A stretch of 15,166 nt of DNA from Chromera velia (taxonomy: Eukaryota; Sar; Chromeraceae), in NCBI GenBank assembly GCA_018398765.1, contig JAHBMJ010002592.1:2638-17803 (forward strand), given 5' to 3'. Below, one piece after another: positions 1 to 8,649 of the stretch; the first letter of the stretch is position 1; the number at the start of each line of letters is the position of its first letter. A program made the position numbers and the translations under genes. The notes beneath the pieces were generated by a model, which made no database searches, was not told the origin of the DNA, and saw only the letters and a program-made list of their open reading frames with translations.

Positions 1-1135
1 CCCCCCCTTTGGATTCACTCCTCCATTCGTTGGCCTTCAAACTGCTTCTTCTGAAATCTCCAAGATCAATTCAATCGTCCATTCAGTCCGCTCTTCCTCT
101 GACTCATCGCCTGTCCCTCTCACGCACAAGCTGGTCAGTCAGAGCAAGAGCGGGAATGAATGAATGCAGAAAGAAGAGAGAAGAAGAAACCTTGCAAGCA
201 AGGTCGGCCCAGAATTCAGACAGAAAGAAACACAGAAAGTCTCCATCACCAATCAACCCCTTCAAAGAAATGAAAAAACGAGGGAAGGAAACAACGAACG
301 ATTCTCCGATCCAAAAAATAAAAGGAAAAGGGACATGGCAGGGAGAGGGAAGGGGCACGCAGATCGTTTTTGACAGCCTCTTCCCTCTCCCCACACATCC
401 TTCAATGCTCTGCTTTGGTTGTAAGTCGTACACACCCAACATGCACCAACTCTGTTCCAGTCTACTTGTAGATGCATCATTTCATCCATTCACTCACTCG
501 ACGTGCCTGCCACTTAATTGGCTGTCTATCATGTCCTATTTACACACAGTACACTCACTCACGTCACGCGATGAATGCCATCCATGCCTCGTGCTCGCAT
601 TGCTTCCTTGACTCACGGATGTCTTGTCATACAGAGTTCATCATGTCTACAAGAGAAGCAAACGGAGCTCCATCAGTTGTTGTTGATTTGACACAGAGAT
701 GACACAAGAGGGGGGGGAGAAGAACAGAACAACACGCTCACAACAAGAAAGAAGAAAGGGGAAAAGGGGGATAGAACATCCATCAATTACGCCTTCCATC
801 CATGAGGAAAGCAGGCGAAGGCGGAAGACAGACAAGACAGACAGACAGGTTGGCAGATGGGAAAAGCAAGCAAGCAAGGCTCTCATCTCTCTCTCTATCT
901 TGCCCCATCCATCGGTCAGCACATGTCTATCATTGCCGCTCCGCCTCCTCCTTTCACTCGCGCATTCCTACCATCACACCGCATATTCATACATCCATCG
1001 ATCCACTCATCTGCAGCGGAAGGAAGTCCGAAGGAACGAACGAGAGAGGGTAAGTAGAAAGTCGAAAGGATGCATGCATCTTCTCTCTCCCGCTCCTTTC
1101 CTCCCTTCCATGCCCTCTCTTGTCTCTCTCTCTGT
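1..1135. other. Low-complexity CT/AG-rich region without a convincing gene
   Basis: Pyrimidine-rich and purine-rich runs alternate here, with many short reiterations of catc, tctc, gaaag and acag. Open frames exist on both strands, but their translations are runs of Ser/Leu/Pro/His or Arg/Lys/Glu that mirror the skewed base composition. No domain is recognisable and no consistent splice frame joins them. If Maf1 ends in the candidate exon at 1136-1382, the right part of this stretch would be its 3' untranslated region; otherwise it is intergenic. No tRNA-like or other RNA structure was seen. Confidence 0.6.
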
Positions 1136-1382
1136 TCACGCATAACAGAACGAGTCTTCTCCTGCTCCTCCCATGTCCATGTCCATGTCTCCCCCCTCTC
1201 CTTCCCAGTTCTCATCCTCCTCACGTATGCTCATACCTGCCCCCAGCCCCCAAGGGACACCCGCCACGAGGCCACCACTTCTGAACCCGCTACTGCTCGG
1301 GAGTCCTCCCTGCTGTTGGAAGCTGCTGCCTTGAAAGGAGAAATCCTGCTGGTGGCTGCTGCGCCCTCTGAAGAGACTACTG
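1136..1382 (-). CDS. MAF1: Candidate alternative last exon of Maf1 (Ser/Gln-rich acidic tail)
   Basis: Maf1 exon 3 contains a gtcagc donor at 1944-1939, just after LNCAVT, in phase 2. A phase-2 acceptor at 1383 (cccag) opens a frame of 82 codons to a TGA at 1138-1136. Joined this way, exon 3 would end at 1945 and the protein would have 330 residues. The added tail has SSHQQDFSFQGSSFQQQGG, then GVPWGLGAG, then an acidic end with EEDENWEGEGG, three Met-Asp repeats and GEDSFCYA. Animal Maf1 proteins also end in an acidic tail, which favours this reading. The acceptor is a triplet of closely spaced AGs (at 1383, 1380 and 1377) that would only add or remove serines. The donor type gtcag recurs in the neighbouring gene. 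Against it, the tail is low in complexity and the shorter stop at 1923 is equally valid as sequence. Confidence 0.5.
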
Positions 1383-1620
1383 CTGGGATGATCGCAAGTA
1401 TCTTCTGCAGCAGGGGCAGAAACGAAGCGATGCTTATAAGGCCCCAAATCGACGGCACAAGAAGAAGCAAAATGAGATCAACCTCAGGAACCGAAATGGT
1501 TCTCTAAAACCAAAAAAAGAAGGGTGGAATACCTCCAGGCAGGGAAGCAAAACCAGGTGGAAAAAGAAGAGAACAACTGACTGACCGTCAAAATCGTCGC
1601 AGTCCACCTCGTCCCCTCCC

Positions 1621-1870
1621 CAATTACTGCAAGCAACCACACAGGCACCCACAGTGTTGCATCCGCTAATTTCATACAGAATTCTTTTCCATGAATGCAT
1701 GCAACGTCGCCTCCCCAATTACAGCGACCACACACACATGGGCCAGCACAGTGTTGCATCCGCTAATCTTCATACGGAATTCTTTTCCATGAATGCATGT
1801 AACGTCGCCTCCCCAATTACAGCGACCACACACACATATGCAAACACACACACCCTGTCAGTGCTGCATC
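1621..1870. repeat. Tandem repeat of about 97 bp, 2 full copies plus a partial third
   Basis: The segment starting caattactgc at 1621 recurs at 1716 and 1814 (spacings 95 and 98). The copies share cagtgttgcatccgctaat, gaattcttttccatgaatgc and the acgtcgcctcccc junction. The third copy is cut short and altered near 1860 (cagtgctgcatc). The array lies just beyond the shorter Maf1 stop, so it would be inside the last intron in the longer gene model. Confidence 0.85.
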
Positions 1871-1922
1871 TCAGTAGTTTGGAAGCAAGGAAGGGAGAAG
1901 AGTCGCCACCCCTCTCAGTCTA

Positions 1923-3582
1923 CTAAACTTCCCCACTGGCTGACCTCGTAACGGCGCAATTCAGAAAAAGAACGCGCCGCCTCCGCCTATCGACGAAGAA
2001 GTAATCAAACGCCCAGAGGACCCCGGCAGCGCACTCCCCCCCCATCGGTGCCCCCTCCTCGTCCCACAATTCGTGCGTGTACGAGTAAACCTCCACATCA
2101 GCCAAATTCAGACAGTGCTGCACACGCACAAACAAATGAACAAGCACACAGGTCAGACGGGACCCAGGGCAGAGGAAAGGAAAAGCACGAGAAGAGAATG
2201 GAGAGAGATGAATAAAACGAGTGGACAAAAAGGAAGGAAGAAATACGGAGGATAGAGACACGAGCGCATATGGCGAGACAGCTAGATACAAGGGCAGACA
2301 GAGGCGAGACCAAAATTGGAAAGCCCAGGGACAGCCTCATAAGGTGACAGTCCTCCTCTGCTGCTCACATTGATTCATTCAGTCACAGAGTTACACGCAG
2401 CCGCAAAGATTGACGGGAAACGCCAACAAGAGCGTAAACGAAGGAAAGAAGAAGGAAAAACGGACCCACCCCGATTGCCGCCCAAAGCTCTTGAGTGAAA
2501 CCAGGCCGCAAGCGGTCGACATGCCTACTGAAATTGCAACTGATGGCGTTGAACACTGATTGGAGGTCTTTCTCGAGCTCAAACTGCTCAGCGTGAATCG
2601 AACTGCATGCAGGAAAGCAAAGAAGAAGTGTGTGCACTTTGAGTCCGGGAGGAATTCACTGTCCAAGCGTGATTGGACCAGCAGGAAAGACAGTTGAATG
2701 GCGTGAAGAGGGAAAGGAGAGGAAAGCGGTGTTGTGGTTGAATACTTGTGGGTGGGTGGGTGGGTGGGTTGCGAAGGGTGTGTAGACGTCGGTGCCAGTG
2801 GGAGTGGTAGTTTTAGTGGCTGGGCCTGTGTGCGTGCATTTAGTGTCTAACTGTGTGGCTGTGGGTTGGCAGGCAGCTGCTTGGGAGTGGCAGGGGGTTA
2901 CTGTGGGAGTGATGGAGAAAGTGGACTCAAGAACAGCGACGACCAAGAGACAGAAAGTGGGTCATGGAGACACACAGCGAATGTTTCTCACTCTGACAGC
3001 AACAGCAGATCTGATCGCATATCAAAAGGGAGAGAATCAGAAAGGCAAAAGGGAAATGCAAGTGGAGGGCTTCTATGAATGCATCGAAACGGTCCGAATG
3101 AAACAGAGACCAATTGTGTGGTCCAGTTACTGAAATGCTTACCTGAAGTCGTAGTCAGGAAAGATTTGGTTCATCGTGCTTATCAAAGTCACTAGCATGT
3201 CCCTGACATTCCCCTCCAGTTCGTCTGCTTTGAAAGTACTGCCGTTTCGCTGATGCAAGAGGGGGAGTTGAGGCTCCGGCAAAGGAGGGAAATGAGGGGA
3301 TTTGGAAGGTGTGAGGGCCGGCGATGTGGCTGATGTGAAAGTGTGTTTGGGCGATGCTGCTTCACTCCGACAACTCGGTGGCGGTTGTGTGCTCGCCTCT
3401 GAAACCTCCCGTTTCCTTCCCACAACTCCTCCTTGAATGCTATGTGACAGTTTCCTTTCGGACGCTCCTCTTGTACAGTCAAAGAGCTCTACGCGCCCTT
3501 CAACTCGCCTGTCGCCGCATTCTATTCCATCCTGCAGTAAGGCTGACAGCCTATTTAACGCGTCTACTTCGATAAACTTCAT
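1923..3582 (-). CDS. MAF1: Maf1, RNA polymerase III transcription repressor (spliced)
   Basis: Maf1 binds RNA polymerase III and TFIIIB and shuts down tRNA and 5S rRNA synthesis under stress; TOR/PKA-type kinases normally inhibit it. Exons on the minus strand are 3582-3143, 2602-2470 and 2117-1923 (440, 133 and 195 bases; 255 residues; human Maf1 has 256). Junctions are GT-AG and keep frame, and the first rebuilds Ser in PDYDFS. Visible hallmarks: start MKFIEVDALNRL; GRVELFDC near residue 35; a Ser/Pro-rich linker, about 55-115, where the family is variable and phosphorylated; PDYDFS at 142-147; LQSVFNAISCNFS then ELWAAIG; ADVEVYSY; WAFDYFFVDRRRRRVLFLNC at 226-245. The ATG at 3582 is chosen because the family begins MKF, although the frame stays open upstream to 3684. 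This is unrelated to the Toxoplasma mitochondrial-association protein also named MAF1. A longer 3' end is possible; see the exon at 1136-1382. Confidence 0.93.
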
Positions 3583-4264
3583 TCTTTCAAGAACAATCCA
3601 GAAAAAGAGCACCGTGATTGATGAAAGGTTCGTGGAAAGACAGGCTGAAACAGCCAGCTTCGATAGTTCGTCTCTTTCGAACAACTGTTCACAAGATTTC
3701 AGAAGAAAAACTGTTCACTTGGCAGACAATGATGTCGACAGATTACTTGTCTCAGTGAGGATCTCTACAACAACATGCGGTTTCTCTTTGAGATCTCTCC
3801 ACAAGGAAACTTACTTTCACCTTAATTTCACTCAATTGTCCTTCAACAAAGAGACCCCGGAAAGATGACGCCTCCTCGGAGGGCAGTTCAGTCAAATTCG
3901 AAAATTTCTGAGTGATGGCCCCGGAAGGCAGGTGTCTGTGCAATTTTTCACCCGGCACCCGCGGCCGACCCGCGCCGCCGCGGCCTGCCGCGCCCCCCGC
4001 GGCCCCCGCGCAGGCAGTTCTAACTTCACTTCAGGACGGCAAGTTCAGCTTTGTAGAGCTGGCCGAACAGTTGAGAGTGACCTCAGAGAGTCGCACTGTG
4101 GGTGCAGACCGGCTGTATGAACCGTGCCAGAATCGGAAGGAATAGAATCGTAGAGGTCCACGGTGGTTGCACTCGGTTTTCCTTTTCTGGCCTCTTCAGT
4201 TCATTTTTTCACTTTGCCAACTGACTCGGTCGGTGTTGTTCTCTCCGAGTGACGAGACGACAAC
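3583..4264. promoter_or_regulatory. Divergent intergenic region, probable shared promoters of Maf1 and the coiled-coil gene
   Basis: These 682 bases separate the ATG of Maf1 (minus) from the ATG of the coiled-coil gene (plus), so both 5' untranslated regions and core promoters should lie here. No clear TATA box was seen. On the minus strand a strong donor (gtaagt, about 3810-3805) and a pyrimidine-rich run ending tgaaag just before the Maf1 ATG could frame an intron in the Maf1 5' leader. On the plus strand an in-frame TGA lies 15 bases before the second gene's ATG, which fixes that start. A GC-rich block lies in the middle. Confidence 0.6.
3951..4017. other. Extremely GC-rich block in the shared promoter
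   Basis: About 67 bases consist almost only of G and C, with many CpG steps and runs such as gccgccgcggcc and gcgccccccgcggccccc. The flanks are near 50 percent GC or lower, so the edges are abrupt. It could be a CpG-island-like promoter core, a structured 5' leader, or an assembly or cloning intrusion. Confidence 0.7.
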
Positions 4265-7200
4265 ATGGCGGCACAGGTGAGCGATTGTCTTTGTGCACAC
4301 CCGTGACGATTTCAGCCCAATTTTCCTCATCCCATTTGTCTTTTGTGCTTGCAGGCTAGAGTGGACGCCCTGGAGAAGGAGTTGGAGGTGGAGAGAAGGG
4401 TGAGGACAACAGAGAAGAATAGGAGACAGCTCGAGGATACGGTGTTGCTCCCTTGATATCCTCTGCTATGCTCCACTCTGTTCTCAGTTTGGCTTTTGCT
4501 CTGCACCTCTTCTTAGGGTTTGATCTCACATGCACCTCAATTTTGTGAAGCTTTTCCACATGGTTCCCTCCATGTCCTCTCTTTTCGATCCCGAACCAGC
4601 TTGTCCGAAGTCCTCCTTCTGTTCTCAAACTTGAGAGATAGAGAGAGGGCTTTGTTGAGAGACGGGAGCGAGGCGCGTTCACGGCCTGCTGGGAGGAATT
4701 TTGGAATCTATGTGCTGAGACTTGAGGGCCCATTCAAAAATTAGGGATGGTGGCGGAAGGAGACAAAGTGGTGGGGGGGCATTCGGAGACCTCACGAGAG
4801 AGTGACAGAATTAACGAGGGGGGCCGTCTGTCCGCTTCCTTCCTTCCTTCCTTCCTGATCATTTGTCCTGCACGTTCCTCCCGTCCCACCCTGATCATTT
4901 GTCCTGCACGTTCCTCCCGTCCCACCCTGATCATTTGTCCTGCACGTTCCTCCCGTCCCACCACAAGTCTTTCTGTCTGGCTACCTGTCTTCTTGCCTGT
5001 TTGCCTACTGGGGTGCATCTAAGTCCCTGCCCAAGACTGCTGCCTACCCACCTGCGTGCCTGCAGCAAACGCAGAGTCTCCGTGCAGAGAGGGACCGCCT
5101 TGTGAAAGACTACGAGGAGCTCCGGTAAGTGCAGAGCAAAGGAACGTGCTGTTCCTGCCCAGCCTGTTGGTCATGATGGGTGCAAAACGCGTGCGTCATG
5201 AGAGAAAGATCAGATTTCCTTGCCGGTGCCTGAGAATCTCTGGGTCTTTGATCTGCCTCCGCGAAGGCAGAGGGACTCTATCTCGTCGTGTCCTGTTCCC
5301 CAAAACAACCTTTCCTTGGGGTCGCACACTTGATATTGAAGATTCGTGAGAAAGAAGGAGCGAAGACCGGGAGAAGGAACACTGTGGATTCTTTTCCTGG
5401 CCAATCCACCAGTGCTGATTGCCTGACTCACTCCCTTGTCTGCCAAGCGCTGGATTCATTCATTTACTCATCTGTTCATCCTTGAGTGCGATGATGCAGC
5501 CGAGGCAAACCAGAGGACTCCGGAGTCGACGCACAGGCCAACTTGACGGAGGTACAGCAGAAGGTGGCAGACCTGACTGTGGCACTGAGGGCATCAGAAG
5601 CGAAATGCGCAGAGCTGCAGGTAGGTACTGTGCTGGGTGGGCGTGGAGGAGCTCGAAGGGGGTAGGAGGGGGGGGCTCCTCTCCTTTTATCGGAGGACTT
5701 TCTTTCTTTCTCTTTGCTTCCGTCCGTTTGTCTTGTGCCTGCCTCGTACACTTCTTTGTGTCTACTAGAGAAAGAAGAGTCCCGACGAAATGTCTTTCTG
5801 TCTCCCTTCTGGAAACAGAGGCAACCCCGGAGATTTCCACCTCCCCCCCCCTCTCCTGGCTGGCATCTGCAGGGCAAGGTGGCATACCTAGAGGCACTCC
5901 CCCCCAAGGTCAGGGAAGAGAGTTAAAGGCAAAGAAGCTCTCTGCTCCTCTATGCCAATTAATTGAGAGAGCCATAAAATCAAACGACACAGCCCAACCA
6001 GGCTCCCATTTTCTTTCTCTCTCTCCCATCTTTTGAACAAGACGCCATGCTGGGGGGGTCTTGACATGACAGACAGCCTTGATCTGCATTTTCTTCCTTC
6101 CTATCGCATAGTTAGTCCTCTCCTCTCGACTTCCGAACCATACAGTCGGCGGACTGGGGGGTTATCCCGTCCTTCTATTTTGCATATGTCTGACAAACCA
6201 ATGAATCATTCATTTTTATTCGTTCGTTGTTTCATTCAATGGATGCAGGTCGAGGTCGTCCGTGTTGGAGGGGGTCCTACGACCTCTGGAGGCCTGGGTG
6301 CTGCAGGAGCAGGGGCTGGGGCGGGAGGGTCGGGGCGTCTGGCGGAGCAGTTGAAGGCGATTGTGCAGGGACAACAGGTGGGGGGGGCGGGTAGAAGAGT
6401 TCGTGCTTTGTTCGGTCGTCCTCTTTCAAACTGCGTGAGAAAAAGGCAGAAGAACGTTGTAGTCTGGGATCGGGGTTTGTTTCTATTGGATGGCTGAGTG
6501 GATCTTTTTTGGTTGCACACAGCCCGCTTGTCACGCTGTCAGCTTCAAAGTTTGCTTTTCTCCGGGTTTCGTTCGCTAGCTGACTCCATTGATCATCTCT
6601 TTGTGTTTGCCGACATGTTGCTAATTATCCTGACCGCCCTTCCCGCCTCCCCCCCCCCTTCGGCGAATGGTCACTGACTGCAGCGCGAGATTGACAGACT
6701 GAGGGCCTCCCTGGAGATGGAGAAGAGAAACAAACCACCTCCAGAGAAACTGGTCACAAAGGAGGTCGGTAAAAGGGGAAAAGGGGGGTGCAGACAAGAA
6801 ATTGAGACATCCTGGTGAAGTTTTTGTTTTCTGTGTGTGAGCAAGGAGGGAGTCGAGAAGGGTTGACTCGATCAGGTTGTTCCTCTGGGGGAAGAAAACG
6901 AAATAGGTGGAAGGCACAGAAACATTTTTCTCATACACTCCTTGCTTTCCATTCGGACTGCCATTCGGATTCTCTCTGCTCTCTTTTGTTTTTGTTGATG
7001 CTCACATCTCTTCGCTCACTCCTTCTGCTCTCCTCTCCTCTTATCTTTTTCTGTGTGTGTCTGCAGTACGTCGAGGTTGTCCGTGTGGAGCCTCGTCTGG
7101 TCGAAGTCGAGAAGGAAAACCCCGAGAGAGAAAGGAACAGAATTGCCGAGGTGAGTGCATGGGTGGACGGCTGGATGGCCTGCCTGAGAATGAACGGACA

Positions 7201-7497
7201 TGCGGGCACGTGGTTGCTGGGCTCTGTTGTGGGGGACCCGATTCGAAGAGGAAAGAGGAAGCGGGGTACTTCACTCTTAGGAGACGGTCGTTCTCTTTCA
7301 AGTAGGAGAAGTGACGCTTTGTTTTGTGGACAGTCCTTTCGACTGTCTAATACGCAGAGCGAAGAAGGTGCTGGAAAAGCAGTTCCTCAAGTCGTCCTAA
7401 TTCGCTGCTGGTTGAAAGGGGATGCCGCTGCTGTGGGGCGACACCTTCGAGAAGATTTCTGTTTTCGCTTTCCACTTTTGTCCACGTTCTTTCTTTC

Positions 7498-7542
<45 letters not shown>

Positions 7543-7847
7543 GTGCGTGTGTGTGTGTGAGCGTGTGTGTGCAGATGCACGCCTTGCACAGAGAGATTCT
7601 GGATCTTCAGGCGGAACTGCAAAAAGCGAAGGCCGGGGTGAGTGGGCGTGTTCCACCGTCTTTTCCCCCTGGTTTAAACAACAATCGTGGTATACTTCTG
7701 ACAATTGCTGTCTCTGCTCTGCCCCCTTTGGTGGCTCAAGTGCAGAAACGTCGGCTCTCCGTCATCTTTCCTTCTCGCTTCCTCCATTTCACCTCCCTTC
7801 CCTCGCGCCCGTTGCCCTTTGTTTCGCAGCCAGGCATCCTCGACTTG

Positions 7848-7907
<60 letters not shown>

Positions 7908-8614
7908 CTCAACTTTTCGATCTGTTCTGATTGCTGTCAGGGCACTGTTCGACGCGAAGTGATCCCTGTGGAGAGTGGGAGCTCTGCACAGGTGCACCAA
8001 CTGATCGCTTCCTTGAACGAGAAGGAGGCGGCAATCGGAGGTCTGTCGGTTTGTCGGTTTGTATACTCACTCGTATTCCTTTCGTGTTCTTTCTTTTTCT
8101 GTCCTGGAAGCAGAACAACAGGGGCGATTTGTCAGGAAAAAGGCCAGAATAGTAAATCTCCCTGGGGTTTGGCTTCTCGTCCCATCACTCTGTTTTCCTC
8201 ATTTTCGTCATTTTTGTTGGTCTGTTTTACTCTCTGCAAGGGAAACCACATTGTCCCGTTCCTGGCCCCCTTTCCTGTTGTGTGTCTTTATTGCCTCCCA
8301 GATTCTGGTGCCCCCCTCCCCTCCCGTGTGTGTGCGTGTGTGTTCCTACTGGCAGATCTGCGCAGGCAGCTTCACGATGCAGAAAACAGACCCCCTGTTA
8401 TTCAGACAATCCCACAGTCAGTCAGTCAGTCAGTGTGTCGGTACATGAGCCTTTGGCCTCAAATTGACTTCTCCATGTTTTGTTTGTCGCCATCCTCCGA
8501 ATTCCTCTATCTGTTTCTCTTTTTGTCTTGTCTCTCGTACAATGATTGTCAGTGTCATAAGGGAAGGAAGCAGACACGATCTGACTTTTACCTTCACGAC
8601 TCCAAGAGTGTGTC

Positions 8615-8649
<35 letters not shown>

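Noticed and set aside
3437-3868. 143-codon plus-strand frame opposite Maf1 exon 1
   Set aside because: It is an antisense shadow of the recognised Maf1 coding exon and has no recognisable domain.
3912-4145. 77-codon plus-strand frame including the GC-rich block
   Set aside because: The second half looks somewhat protein-like, but the first half depends on the odd GC-rich block and the frame is not joined to the downstream gene, whose start has an in-frame stop just before it. It could at most be an upstream open frame.
5419-6036. 205-codon plus-strand frame around exon 4
   Set aside because: It uses a different frame from exon 4; the exon 4 coding frame is fixed by junction phases and coiled-coil content.
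6815-7930. 371-codon plus-strand open frame as an independent gene
   Set aside because: It is exon 7 (7067-7150) read through its flanking introns, with a low-complexity translation elsewhere.
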